Positions 19,171 to 28,364 of a DNA stretch of 64,000 nt are shown here, in pieces. Both the position numbers and the translations under genes were made by a program. This DNA is from Candidatus Krumholzibacteriota bacterium. GTDB taxonomy: Bacteria; Krumholzibacteriota; Krumholzibacteriia; JAJRXK01. The stretch is from assembly GCA_029262065.1 (NCBI GenBank), contig JAJDAC010000024.1, positions 1 through 64,000 on the forward strand, written 5' to 3'. The notes under the pieces were generated by a model. The model was not told where the DNA came from. It was given only the letters and a program-made list of their open reading frames with translations, and made no database searches. Every line of letters starts with the position of its first letter. The stretch's first letter is position 1.

Positions 19171-19761
19171 CTACTCCCCCCGGCGGTCGTACGGCATCCC
19201 TGTCGTCATCTCCTTGTACAAACGCGCCTGCGCGTAGGCCCAGTGCCGGTGCACGGTGCGGTTCGAGACGCCCATCACTTCGGCGATCTCCTCCATGGTC
19301 ATCCCGGCGAAGAAGCGCATCTCCACCACCCGCGCTTTTTCGGGCTGCTCCTCCTGTAGCTTCGATAGGGCCATGTCCAACGCTACCAGGTCGGTGTTGA
19401 AGTCGTCGCCGCCAAGCGTGGCTACTTCACCCAGCGCGACCTTCTTCTGGTTTCCCATGCGCTTGTCCGCCAGGCGGCGACGCGCGTGGTCGATCAGGAT
19501 GCGTCGCATGGCCTGCGCCGCTGTCGCGAAGAAGTGGGCCCGATCGTTCCAACCGAGCTGGGCGCCGCCGACCATCCGCATGTAGGCTTCGTTCACCAGT
19601 GCGCTCGTTTGCAGCGTATGATCCGAACGCTCGCCCCGCAGGTAGCGGCGAGCAAGGTGGAGCAGCTCCCGGTACGAGGTGTCGAAGAGCTGGCTCATCG
19701 CCTCGTCCGACCCGGCCGCCGCCTGTCGTAGGATCTCCGTGAAGTTGCCCGTATCGCTCAT
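19171..19761 (-). CDS. ECF-type RNA polymerase sigma factor (TIGR02999 type)
   Basis: 196 residues. Sigma2 has the ERSDHTLQTSALVNEAYMRM / AQAMRRILIDHARRR pattern typical of the Planctomycetes-type TIGR02999 family, and sigma4 has VVEMRFFAGMTMEEIAEVMG and a helix-turn-helix VSNRTVHRHW. The start is the ATG that overlaps the stop of the NmrA-like gene (ATGA), giving translational coupling; a longer open frame upstream is an artefact of that gene. Members of this family are usually found next to Ser/Thr kinases, and one lies divergently 1.1 kb away. No anti-sigma factor gene is seen. Confidence 0.9.
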   Translation of the reverse strand: MSDTGNFTEILRQAAAGSDEAMSQLFDTSYRELLHLARRYLRGERSDHTLQTSALVNEAYMRMVGGAQLGWNDRAHFFATAAQAMRRILIDHARRRLADKRMGNQKKVALGEVATLGGDDFNTDLVALDMALSKLQEEQPEKARVVEMRFFAGMTMEEIAEVMGVSNRTVHRHWAYAQARLYKEMTTGMPYDRRGE

Positions 19762-20675
19762 GCTCGGGCCGCGGAGGAAACGGACTTCCACCAATCGCCG
19801 ATCACGTCCTCGAATCTGGTCTGTTCGATGGGAAATTCGGTGATCACGCCGTGCATGTCGCGGGACATGTCCTCCGTAGCGTTGAGAATTCCTACCGTCA
19901 GCAAGCGTTTGGCGGCGGGGTGCAGCACGCCCAGTACGCCACGAGCAAGGCGGAGCATTGGCACGGGGAGGTGCCTCAGCTTCGCGCTGCGTCCGGTCAC
20001 GCGACCGTAGATGTTCGCGACCTCGACTTGCGAGAGGTTCTCGGGACCGCACACTTCTATGGTACGACCATGCAGTCGATCGTCCTCGATAGCGATCAGG
20101 ATGAACGTCGCGACATCGCGGACCGAGACGTAGTTGTTCCGGAGGTCGCCGCGACCGAAGATCATGATCCTACCGTTCTTCAGGAATCCCTTGCCCACGA
20201 TGTCGACGTTGGTCTCCATGAAGGAGGCACTCCGCACGATCGAATACGACAATCCGCTCGCCGCTATGTACTGCTCCGTCTCGTGCTTGATGCGGAAGAA
20301 GTCGATGGGGTTGCCCTCACCCACCGGGACCGCCGAGACGTAGACGAAGTGCCTCACACCCTTCGCCTTGCAGATGTCGACCAGGCTGCGGTTGCCAGCC
20401 CCGTCGACCGCCTGCGGGCTGGCGGCACCGCGTCCGAAAAGGGAATGGGAGGACCCCACCACATACGTGACCCCATCGCAGGCACGCTCGATCGAAGCCG
20501 GATTTCTGAGATCGCCCTGAAAGACCTCGACGCCGCTGGCGGCAAGGTCGGTGGCCTTGGCCGGGTTCCGGGTGATGGCTCGCACCGCCTGACCACGAGC
20601 GCGAAGCCGGTGGACGACCTGACGGCCGAGGCGGCTGGTTGCCCCCACTACGAGAACTGTGTCGGTTGGAGCCAA
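19758..20675 (-). CDS. NmrA-like NAD(P)-binding atypical SDR protein
   Basis: About 305 residues if it starts at the TTG at 20675, which has GGGGAG six bases upstream; a longer frame back to 20870 has low-complexity, unconserved sequence and would run into the divergent kinase gene. VLVVGATSRLGRQVV is the nucleotide-binding loop, and YVSAVPVGEGNPIDFFRIKHETEQYI gives a Y/K-like pair in the usual place. Family members are reductases, NAD(P)-sensing regulators or complex-I assembly proteins, and the exact role is open. It is the first gene of a two-gene unit with the sigma factor, which makes a redox-sensing role possible. Confidence 0.82.
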   Translation of the reverse strand: MAPTDTVLVVGATSRLGRQVVHRLRARGQAVRAITRNPAKATDLAASGVEVFQGDLRNPASIERACDGVTYVVGSSHSLFGRGAASPQAVDGAGNRSLVDICKAKGVRHFVYVSAVPVGEGNPIDFFRIKHETEQYIAASGLSYSIVRSASFMETNVDIVGKGFLKNGRIMIFGRGDLRNNYVSVRDVATFILIAIEDDRLHGRTIEVCGPENLSQVEVANIYGRVTGRSAKLRHLPVPMLRLARGVLGVLHPAAKRLLTVGILNATEDMSRDMHGVITEFPIEQTRFEDVIGDWWKSVSSAARA

Positions 20676-20846
20676 GGTCAACTCCCCGCGAATAGGTGGT
20701 TCATTCCGCCAAGTCCTTGCCAGGCGGGCGATTCCTGAGCCACAATGGTACCGGGCTTGACGGGTATCGACAACCGACAGACCAACCAACTCCGCCGTTC
20801 TCGCTCCTGTGCTCCCCGTCGACGGTCCCCCGCCACGGAGTTCGGC

Positions 20847-23420
20847 ATGGACCCCGAGAAGCGCCGCCACGCGGCCAACATTTTTGCCAATGCCCTCGAG
20901 AGGTCTCCCGAAGCGCGAAGTGAGTTTCTCAGAGACGCCTGCGGCGAAGATCAGGAGCTACACCAGGAGGTCTGGACGCTTCTGCGAGCCAGCCCCGAGG
21001 CGGGGGATTGGTTCGCCCGGGCGATCGGCGACTCCCTGGATGGCAAAAGCACCCAGGTCCTTCCCCGATCGACGGATCCCACCGGTCGCATCGTCAGTCA
21101 CTACGAATTGGAGCAATTCCTAGGCGCGGGCGGCATGGGTGAGGTCTACCGCGCGCGCGACTTGGCTCTAGGGCGTCCGGCCGCCGTTAAGTTGTTGCGA
21201 CCCGGAGTCCCACCGCAGATCCGCAATCGTCTCGTCCAGGAAGCACGCACGAACGCGCGCTTCAGCCATCCGGGCATCGCCCAGTTCTTCGACGCGGGTT
21301 TGTCCGATGGAGTGAACTTCCTCGCGATGGAATTCGTGGACGGCGACACCCTTCGACAGCGTCTGCGGAAGGGGCCGCTGTCGGTGAACGAAGCCCTGGC
21401 CACGACAGCGTCCATCCTCGAAGCACTCGTACACGCACACGCCGCAGGTTTCCTGCATCGTGACATCAAGCCTGACAATGTCATGACCGCCACCGACGGC
21501 GTGGTGAAGCTCCTTGACTTCGGGATTGCCAAGGAGATTGGCGTCGAGGAAGACGTTGCGACGCGAGTGCTCGCCGACGAAGGCAAGGATGGTCTCACCG
21601 CGCACGGCATGGTGCTTGGTACGCCCGGATACATGTCGCCCGAACAGTTACGGGGCGACCCGGTCAACGAGCGCACCGATGCGTTCGGCGTCGGTGCCAT
21701 CCTCTTCGAGATGATTTCGGGGGAGCGGGCCTTTCCTGGTCGCAACGCCTGGGAGCGAGCCTCTGCCACGTTGACCCGAGACATCCCCAGCGTCGTGGGT
21801 GGCGACGTGCCCGCCGACCTCGATCGCATACTGACTCGAGCTCTCGCCCGCGACCCGGCCGAACGATACTCTTCGGCGTCGGAGTTCTTGTCGGAACTTC
21901 GACACGCGACCACCGGCAGCACCGTGGCCATGCTCCCGAACACGCTGGCCGTCCTTGATCTCGAGAACCTCCGTGGCGACGCCCAGGACGAGTGGATTGG
22001 CAGCGGCGTGGCCGAGAGTCTCGGCGTGGACTTGCGGCGAGTCGAGAGGCTGCGGCTGGTACCACGCGAAAAGGTGCTCAAAGTGCGCGCCCAGTTGGCG
22101 AAGCAGGAAAAGGCCAACGATGCGGTGGCCGTGGGCTTGGCGGCCGGCTGTCGCTGGGTTCTGACGGGGTCGCACCAGCGCATGGGGTCGGCGTTGCGCC
22201 TGACCATGCGTTTGGTCGAGGTGTCGACGGGCAAAGAGGTGTGGACCCAAAAGCTCGACGGCAATATCGACGACATATTCGCCATGCAGGACAAGCTCGC
22301 CGTGCAGACCGCAGAGAGTCTGCACTTGGTGATGCCCGAAGCCGAGGCGAGTTCGAGCCCGGCGCTGGACGCGTTCGAGCACTTCGCTCGAGCCAGGGAT
22401 TTGTTCAACACCTGGGCGCGGAGCGATATCCAGCAGGCGCGTGAGCATTTGCAGAAAGCACTCGAATTGGATCCTGACTACGGCCCCGCGCTGGCTTGGA
22501 TGGCCAGCTTTCACGCACCGGCTCGATGGTCGCAGACGGGCGACCCCAAGGACCTGGAGGCCGCCCTGGACCTCGCGAACCGGGCCGTCGAAGTCGATCC
22601 CCAGTTTGCCGAGGGCCATCTGTGGCGTGGCTACGCGCTGTGGCGCCAGGGTGTGATCGACGATGCCATCGAGGAGTTCGCCGAGGCCGCGCGCCTCGAC
22701 TCGTCCACCTGGATGCCGTGGTACTTCATCAGTTGTTGCCACGCGGAACGGGGGCACTGGGAAAAGTCGCTGGAGGCGGGGCGCGCCGCGTTTGCGCGCA
22801 ACTCCAAGACTCCAATGGTGGCCCAACTGATCGTTATGTGTTTGGTCGAGATGGGTGACTTTGACGCGGCCATCTGGATGGGCGAGAAGGCCCGCGAGCT
22901 CGAGACCGATACCGACTCGGTCGGCTGGGCGGGAGCCGGAGCCATGTTGGCCTCGGCCCTTCAGCGCGCTGGCCGTCTCGACGAGGCACGTGAGTGCGCA
23001 ATGGAGACCCTTCTATTCATCGAGCAAAAGGATCGATTCGCACGCGGCCCGGTGCGCTCGCTGGCGCTGGTCGTTCTGGCCGAGATCGCTCTGGATCAGG
23101 GGGACAGCGAGGCCGCGCGCGTCGCATTCGACCAGGTCGTGAGTCACCTCGAAGAGGACCCGCGCGGTGTCGGCGCAGCCCACCTCATGGTACAGGCCTT
23201 GGCGGGGCAGTCCCGCGTGATGAACGACGCCGCGGCGTACGAGCGCGCGTGCAACCTCGTTCGAGGCAGCACAGAGCACCGTTTCTCGTGGGGGGCGCAG
23301 GCATCCTTCCCGTACACCTACTTCGCGTTGTCCCAAGCGGCCCGGGCGCTGGGCAAGGACGACGAAGCCCACGACCTCTTTCAGCAGGCCCGGGACGCCG
23401 GGCTGCGGCGGCGGGAATAA
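20847..23420 (+). CDS. Soluble Ser/Thr protein kinase with TolB-like and TPR domains
   Basis: 857 residues from the ATG at 20847 (ACGGAG six bases before). The N-terminal ~50 residues (MDPEKRRHAANIFANALE, LLRASPEAGDWF) are the leader typical of kinases paired with TIGR02999 sigma factors. The kinase domain (~86-350) has GAGGMGEVY, AAVKLL, HRDIKPDNV, LLDFGIAKE and GTPGYMSPEQ. Directly after it, without a membrane span, comes a TolB-N/FlgO-like domain (~365-500: VAESLGVDLRRVERLRLVPR, WVLTGSHQRMG). Then TPR repeats run to the end. It is probably cytoplasmic. It lies just upstream of the TonB-dependent receptor in the same direction. Confidence 0.92.
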   Translation: MDPEKRRHAANIFANALERSPEARSEFLRDACGEDQELHQEVWTLLRASPEAGDWFARAIGDSLDGKSTQVLPRSTDPTGRIVSHYELEQFLGAGGMGEVYRARDLALGRPAAVKLLRPGVPPQIRNRLVQEARTNARFSHPGIAQFFDAGLSDGVNFLAMEFVDGDTLRQRLRKGPLSVNEALATTASILEALVHAHAAGFLHRDIKPDNVMTATDGVVKLLDFGIAKEIGVEEDVATRVLADEGKDGLTAHGMVLGTPGYMSPEQLRGDPVNERTDAFGVGAILFEMISGERAFPGRNAWERASATLTRDIPSVVGGDVPADLDRILTRALARDPAERYSSASEFLSELRHATTGSTVAMLPNTLAVLDLENLRGDAQDEWIGSGVAESLGVDLRRVERLRLVPREKVLKVRAQLAKQEKANDAVAVGLAAGCRWVLTGSHQRMGSALRLTMRLVEVSTGKEVWTQKLDGNIDDIFAMQDKLAVQTAESLHLVMPEAEASSSPALDAFEHFARARDLFNTWARSDIQQAREHLQKALELDPDYGPALAWMASFHAPARWSQTGDPKDLEAALDLANRAVEVDPQFAEGHLWRGYALWRQGVIDDAIEEFAEAARLDSSTWMPWYFISCCHAERGHWEKSLEAGRAAFARNSKTPMVAQLIVMCLVEMGDFDAAIWMGEKARELETDTDSVGWAGAGAMLASALQRAGRLDEARECAMETLLFIEQKDRFARGPVRSLALVVLAEIALDQGDSEAARVAFDQVVSHLEEDPRGVGAAHLMVQALAGQSRVMNDAAAYERACNLVRGSTEHRFSWGAQASFPYTYFALSQAARALGKDDEAHDLFQQARDAGLRRRE

Positions 23421-23506
23421 CACACGAGGAGTGTCAGGTTTGAGGGCCTCTTCGCGCTAAAGAAGGTAGGAGCCACGCCCTGCTCTTCAAAAAGGGAGAG
23501 AGGAAA

Positions 23507-25651
23507 ATGCCCAAGGGAGGACCCATGAACGAGCGGACTTGGCAGAGCTTCCCAACGGTCTGCGCGCTGCTGGGGGTGCTGGTCGTTCCAGCTCCCACCC
23601 CAGCCGCAGACGACTCCGTAAACGGCACGGCGACGGTCAAGCCGGATACGCTCGAACGCAAGCGTGAGAGGGTGGTGGTGACGGCCTCGCGGCGCGAGCA
23701 GATCCTTGACGAGGCGCCGGCCTCGGTGTCGGTGCTCGAGAACCAGCAGATCACGCAGACTCCCGTCGACGACTATGGGGATCTGCTCCGGCAGGTGCCA
23801 GGCGTGAACGTGGCCCAGACCTCGGCGCTCGATCTCTCGATCGCTCCCCGCAGCTCCACCGGCGTCTTGCCGCAGGGTGTGCTGGCCCTGGTCGATCATC
23901 GATTCGTCTACCAGGATTACAACAACTTCGTTCTATGGATTGGCGTACCGCTCGAACTCGAGGAGATCGATCGGATCGAGGTAGTGAGGGGACCTGGCAG
24001 TGCCATGTGGGGAGCCAACGCCGCCGATGGCGTGGTCCACATCATCACCAAGCGACCTCGCGATTCGGTGGGCACGGTCGTGAAACTGGGTGGCGGAGAG
24101 TTGGGCTCCGGCTTTGGCAGCGTGGTTCACAACGGCGTAGAGGGCAATCTGGCCTATCGCATCTCGGGTGGCTGGGCCACGCAGGATCCCTACGAGCTCA
24201 GGACGGGTACGATCCCGGGTACCGTGGGGCCAACCAATCCAGAGGGCACTCCCTACCCGGCGTTCGACAATCTTGGCAGCGACGTGTTGCGGGGTAACGT
24301 TCGACTCGACTACGACGTGTCCCCCAACACGCGTTGGTCGTTCTCGAGCGGATACTCCGAGTTCAAGGGAACCTTCCTGACACCCGGCGGGACCTACGGC
24401 TACGACGACGGCGCCTTCAACTCGTTTGCCAAGGTCGACTTTGAACACGATTCGTTCCGAGCCACCTTGTTCACGAACATCGAAAGGTCCGCGGGCGAGT
24501 TCCTGACCAATCCACTTATTCCCAACCAGTTCGACTACGAGACGATAAACCTGGATCTCACCGATTCGCGAGCGGTCGGTGAGCATCATCTCCTCACGTA
24601 CGGTGCGAGCGCTCGCTACTCGTGGTACGAGATCGGCCTGGCGCCCGGCGGTAAGGAGCGCGACCAGTACGGAGCCTTTCTCGAGGACGACATCTACCTG
24701 AACGAACAGTTTCGACTCGTCGTGGGTGTGCGTTTGGATCACGTGGACGTGATGGGACAGGCAATCTCCCCCCGCGCCAGCCTGCTCGTAACGCCCATCG
24801 ACAACCACCAGTTCCGCGTCTCTTACAACCGGGCGTTCCTGGCACCATCGATTCTGGAGAATCACGCCGATGTACCGCTCCCGCCCATCGTCATTACGAT
24901 CCCGGGCCCTGGCGGGGACATGGATCTGGTCTTTCCGCAGGGCAGCAAGGGCAGTCTGGATCTCGAGGAAGAGAAGCTGGATGCCATCGAGGTCGCCTGG
25001 ACTGGCCAGGTGACAGACCGAACCAGGGTGTCGGTCGCGGCCTACCGCAACCAGTTCACCGATGCCATCCAGCAGATCACCGAGTTCTATTCCAGCGCGA
25101 ACCCCCCGCCCGGCTGGCCCCTGCCTCCGGAGGCGCTGGACACGCCGCCCCCCGGTGGCTTCGCAGGAATTCCGTCGCAGTTCGTCTACGCCAACGTAGG
25201 GCAGGTTACCTACAAGGGTGTGGAGGTCTCGGCTGAGGTACGCGCGACCCGCGAAATGTCCCTGTTCGCAAACTACTCTTGGCAGGACGTGCCCGACATC
25301 GAAGACTTCTCCCCCGCGCCGTTGCCGAACGGATCGGCACGACCCGCGATCAACGTACCGCCACGAACACGAGTCAACGCCGGAGTGCTGTGGGACGACG
25401 ATCGTTTCTTTGCCAACGGAAGCTTGAGCTTCCAGGAGGAGGCCTTCTGGACCGATATATCCGATCCTCGAAACTGGGGACCCACCGATCGCTTCACCAT
25501 GGTGAACGCGGGCCTTGGAGTTCGACTCGACGGTGGCAGAATCGTGTGGTCGGTGGCAGCCCAGAATCTTTTCGATACAGACGCCCAGCAGCACGTGTGG
25601 GGCGACGTCATCGGTCGAAAGGTCACGAGTCAGGTCGTATTCCGGTTCTAG
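23507..25651 (+). CDS. TonB-dependent outer-membrane receptor
   Basis: 714 residues; an ATG at 23525 with GGGAGG four bases before it is an equally good start. After the signal peptide (~1-35) comes a TonB box candidate ERVVVTASR, then a plug domain (~75-200: PVDDYGDLLRQVPGVNV, IDRIEVVRGPGSAMWGANAADG, VVHIITKRP). The 22-strand barrel fills the rest, with loops holding proline-rich runs, and ends in VVFRF with the terminal Phe used by the BAM machinery. The substrate is not evident; siderophore, vitamin, heme, metal or glycan are all possible. It heads the cluster with a TPR lipoprotein and a full TonB-ExbB-ExbD system. Confidence 0.93.
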   Translation: MPKGGPMNERTWQSFPTVCALLGVLVVPAPTPAADDSVNGTATVKPDTLERKRERVVVTASRREQILDEAPASVSVLENQQITQTPVDDYGDLLRQVPGVNVAQTSALDLSIAPRSSTGVLPQGVLALVDHRFVYQDYNNFVLWIGVPLELEEIDRIEVVRGPGSAMWGANAADGVVHIITKRPRDSVGTVVKLGGGELGSGFGSVVHNGVEGNLAYRISGGWATQDPYELRTGTIPGTVGPTNPEGTPYPAFDNLGSDVLRGNVRLDYDVSPNTRWSFSSGYSEFKGTFLTPGGTYGYDDGAFNSFAKVDFEHDSFRATLFTNIERSAGEFLTNPLIPNQFDYETINLDLTDSRAVGEHHLLTYGASARYSWYEIGLAPGGKERDQYGAFLEDDIYLNEQFRLVVGVRLDHVDVMGQAISPRASLLVTPIDNHQFRVSYNRAFLAPSILENHADVPLPPIVITIPGPGGDMDLVFPQGSKGSLDLEEEKLDAIEVAWTGQVTDRTRVSVAAYRNQFTDAIQQITEFYSSANPPPGWPLPPEALDTPPPGGFAGIPSQFVYANVGQVTYKGVEVSAEVRATREMSLFANYSWQDVPDIEDFSPAPLPNGSARPAINVPPRTRVNAGVLWDDDRFFANGSLSFQEEAFWTDISDPRNWGPTDRFTMVNAGLGVRLDGGRIVWSVAAQNLFDTDAQQHVWGDVIGRKVTSQVVFRF

Positions 25652-25674
25652 GAAGGAGCCCAAACCACCGTTAC

Positions 25675-26481
25675 ATGCGAAGTCTTCCCGTACTGTTGGT
25701 GCTCGTTTTCTTTGGTGCGTGTCAGCCCGTCGATGACGTACGCGCCCGCCACCAACTTCGCAACGGAAACCTCGCCTACCTGCGCGGCGAGTACGAATCC
25801 GCCGTGCGCTCGTACGAACGCGTGCTGCGGCTGGCGCCCCAGCATGCCCAGGCGCAGCTGAACACGGGCTACAGCCTCATGGCCATGCTGCGTTCGGCGA
25901 CCGATTCGGTCGATCGCCAGAGGCTGGCCGATCGTGCTCTTGAATCGTTGTCCCGGGTGGCGAGTCTCGATCCGCAAGATGGCCTGCCGGATCGCGACGA
26001 ACTCCATCAGTACATGCTCACGCTTCTGCTCGATTCCGGTCAGCGTGAACGGGCGATTGAACTTCTCGAAGAGCGCGTGGCCACGCGCGAAGACGTGTCC
26101 TCGATACAGATGATCAGCGATTTGTATCTGGAGGCAGGCGCCATTCAGCAAGCTCTGGTGTGGAGGGAGAGGTGTGTAGCGGTTGCTCCGGAACGCTTCG
26201 AGTCGCACTACTCTCTCGGCGTGTTCGCCTGGCGGATTTCCCACTTCGGTCTCTCGACCCACGCCGAGGACTCCCATCGAGCTGTGGATCGTGGACTCGC
26301 AGCCCTCGATGCGGCGCTCGAGTTGAAACCCGACTACGCCGAGGCGCTGGCCTACAAGAACCTGCTCTACCGCGAGAAGGCCCGTTACGTCGTTAGCGAG
26401 CGCGAACGCCGCCGACTTACGCAGCTTGCCGACGAACTGCAGGCACAGGCGCAGTCACTCTTCGATCGGGAGAAACCGTGA
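25675..26481 (+). CDS. TPR lipoprotein of the Ton cluster
   Basis: 268 residues from the ATG at 25675. A longer upstream frame overlaps the receptor gene and is ignored. The signal peptide ends in LVFFGAC, with Cys16 the likely lipidated residue. The mature part is TPR-like: RNGNLAYLRGEYESAVRSYERVL, then units with LAPQHAQAQLNTGYSLMAML and QRERAIELLEERV. It most probably sits in the periplasm on the outer membrane, where it could hold the receptor or its energy partner. Its stop codon overlaps the tonB start (GTGA). Confidence 0.85.
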   Translation: MRSLPVLLVLVFFGACQPVDDVRARHQLRNGNLAYLRGEYESAVRSYERVLRLAPQHAQAQLNTGYSLMAMLRSATDSVDRQRLADRALESLSRVASLDPQDGLPDRDELHQYMLTLLLDSGQRERAIELLEERVATREDVSSIQMISDLYLEAGAIQQALVWRERCVAVAPERFESHYSLGVFAWRISHFGLSTHAEDSHRAVDRGLAALDAALELKPDYAEALAYKNLLYREKARYVVSERERRRLTQLADELQAQAQSLFDREKP

Positions 26482-27245
26482 GCGCGCGCCCACTGCAGCT
26501 GCAGGGTCTGGTCGAGACCGGCCGCGGGAATGTTTCGCGACGAGTGATCATTGTGTTGGTCGCTCTCGGTATCCACGGCGTGGCCCTGGGCGGAGTGCTC
26601 GCCCACAACGCGCTGGACGTACCTCCCATCGAACCGCCGCCACTGCGCGTCGAGCTCAAGGCGATCATCGCGTCACCGCCACCGCCACCGCCACCGCCAC
26701 CGACCCCAAGATCCCAGGCCATTCCGGAGCCGGTCGAGGTGGTCCCATCGTCGCCGCCGCTGGAGATCGAGGAGCTGCCACCCGAAACGATCGTCGAACC
26801 CAGCGAGATTCCCGGCGAGATCGACCTGACCCCACTACCGTCACTTCCGGCTCCACGCGACTCGGTGTCGGTAGCGTCGGATGGGATCGGAGACGGAGTC
26901 GAAGGTGGAATCGGAGGTGGAATCCTTGACGGCGTTCCTGCGCCACCGATCGTGCCGACCGAACCCATCCGCGAGCCCGAGGTGTGGGCCAAGCTCATCG
27001 ATGAGCTCATGCCCAAGTATCCACGCCGCGCGCGGATCTCTGGCTTGGAGGGAACCGTGGTTCTCGAAGCGATCATTCGGCGTGACGGTACGGTTGGCGA
27101 CATCAATGTTCTGAAGGAACTCGGCATGGGATGCACCAAGGCCGCGATCGACGCGGTCCGCAAGCGTCGATACGAACCGGCGCGTCAGAACGGGGCGGTC
27201 GTGGCCCAGATTCTAGAAATCGAAATCGTCTTTCAGCTTCAGTAA
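26478..27245 (+). CDS. tonB: Energy transducer TonB
   Basis: 255 residues. One N-terminal membrane span (VIIVLVALGIHGVALGGVL, ~17-36) has the conserved His. A long proline-rich linker follows (eight or more consecutive Pro within 50-75, then acid-rich to ~125) and a glycine-rich stretch (GIGDGVEGGIGGGI). The C-terminal domain (~165-255) has PKYPRRARISGLEGTVVLEAIIRRDG, the TonB/TolA CTD signature. It transmits proton-motive energy from ExbB/ExbD to the receptor. The gene starts with GTG inside the lipoprotein stop, so it is translationally coupled to it. Confidence 0.93.
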   Translation: MSARPLQLQGLVETGRGNVSRRVIIVLVALGIHGVALGGVLAHNALDVPPIEPPPLRVELKAIIASPPPPPPPPPTPRSQAIPEPVEVVPSSPPLEIEELPPETIVEPSEIPGEIDLTPLPSLPAPRDSVSVASDGIGDGVEGGIGGGILDGVPAPPIVPTEPIREPEVWAKLIDELMPKYPRRARISGLEGTVVLEAIIRRDGTVGDINVLKELGMGCTKAAIDAVRKRRYEPARQNGAVVAQILEIEIVFQLQ

Positions 27246-27255
27246 GGAGATCGAA

Positions 27256-27933
27256 ATGGACGAAGGCGTCATCCAAACTGGCCCCATGGAGATCTGGAAC
27301 TCCATGGGCATCGTGGGGCAGCTGGTTCTGGTGTTTCTGCTTCTGATGTCGGTGTGCTCCATCGCGGTCATGGTCGATCGCTTCCTGGAGTACCGAAGAG
27401 CCCGCGCGCAGTCGAGGGCCTTCATTGGCAAGGCCCAGGACTCATTGAAGGAGAGAGACCTCGATGGTGTTCTGGCTATCGCCAAGCAACACCTCCGCAG
27501 TCACGTAGCACGCATCTGGTCGGCGGCGATCGAAGACTTCCACGACTGCGAGCAGGAGGGTGCTGCCGGCTTCGAAGAAACGATGAAGCGTGCGATCGAA
27601 CGCGAGGCGCTGCGCAGCAATCGCACGTTTCGACGGGGCCTTCCGATGCTGGCCTCGATCGGCGCGACCGCCCCGTTCGTGGGGCTCTTCGGCACCGTGG
27701 TTGGCATCATGAACGCGTTCTTTGGCATGGCCAAAGCCGGGCAGGGTGGCATTGGAGCCGTAGCCGGCGGTATCGCCGAAGCCCTGGTCAACACCGCGGT
27801 GGGGCTGTTCGTGGCCCTGCCCGCCGTGTGGGCGTTCAACTACTTTGTCGGCAAGGTTGACGGGTTCAACGCCGACATGCGCAACACCGGTAGCGAGATC
27901 GCCGACTACTTCGTCCGGTACCCGGGGCGGTAG
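27256..27933 (+). CDS. exbB: ExbB / TolQ-type proton channel subunit
   Basis: 225 residues with three membrane spans: IVGQLVLVFLLLMSVCSIAVMV near 15-36, then a pair near ~130-200. The latter carries the family motif GLFGTVVGIMNAFFGMAKAG and EALVNTAVGLFVALPAVWAF. It forms the pentameric scaffold of the inner-membrane Ton motor around ExbD. AAGGAGATCGAA lies before the start. It is followed by two exbD genes with only two- to three-base gaps. Confidence 0.94.
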   Translation: MDEGVIQTGPMEIWNSMGIVGQLVLVFLLLMSVCSIAVMVDRFLEYRRARAQSRAFIGKAQDSLKERDLDGVLAIAKQHLRSHVARIWSAAIEDFHDCEQEGAAGFEETMKRAIEREALRSNRTFRRGLPMLASIGATAPFVGLFGTVVGIMNAFFGMAKAGQGGIGAVAGGIAEALVNTAVGLFVALPAVWAFNYFVGKVDGFNADMRNTGSEIADYFVRYPGR

Positions 27934-27935
27934 CC

Positions 27936-28361
27936 GTGGATGCGTACGAGGACAGCGACGGGCTGAAGAGCGACATCAACGTCACGCCGTTGGTAGATGT
28001 GATGTTGGTCGTGCTCATCATTTTCATGCTGGTCACGCCGCTGTTGCAGCCCGGCGTCGCAGTCGAGCTACCCCGCGCGACGAACGTTCACGGAGTCTCC
28101 GATGAACCGGATCGATCAATCACGGTGGTGATCAAGGCCAGCGGTGAGCTCTTCGTGGGCAACGATGCGGTGCTTGCGTCGCAGCTGATCGAGACATTGC
28201 AGCATGAGCGGGCTGCGAATCGTTCGCGAGGGCTGCTGATCAAAGCCGATCGCAACGTTCCTTATGGCCAGGTCCGGCGCGCCTTCGCGGCCGGCCGCGA
28301 GGCGGGATTCGAGTCGGCATCGCTGGTGGCCGATCAGATCGAAGTCGAGGGGGGTGAATAG
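27936..28361 (+). CDS. exbD: ExbD, first copy
   Basis: 141 residues, GTG start. After a short cytoplasmic N-terminus with the typical SDINVTPLVDVMLVVLIIF (the first membrane span, containing the essential Asp), the periplasmic domain runs to the end. It is the rotor-like peptidoglycan-facing partner of ExbB. A second copy follows directly; paralogue pairs usually form hetero-oligomers in the same motor. Confidence 0.93.
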   Translation: MDAYEDSDGLKSDINVTPLVDVMLVVLIIFMLVTPLLQPGVAVELPRATNVHGVSDEPDRSITVVIKASGELFVGNDAVLASQLIETLQHERAANRSRGLLIKADRNVPYGQVRRAFAAGREAGFESASLVADQIEVEGGE

Positions 28362-28364
28362 GCC

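Noticed and set aside
23933-25663. 576-codon open frame antisense to the TonB-dependent receptor
   Set aside because: High-GC shadow; Arg/Gly/Val-rich with no conserved domain, while the sense strand encodes a full receptor.
25279-25674. Longer start for the TPR lipoprotein
   Set aside because: It overlaps the receptor gene and would bury the lipoprotein signal.
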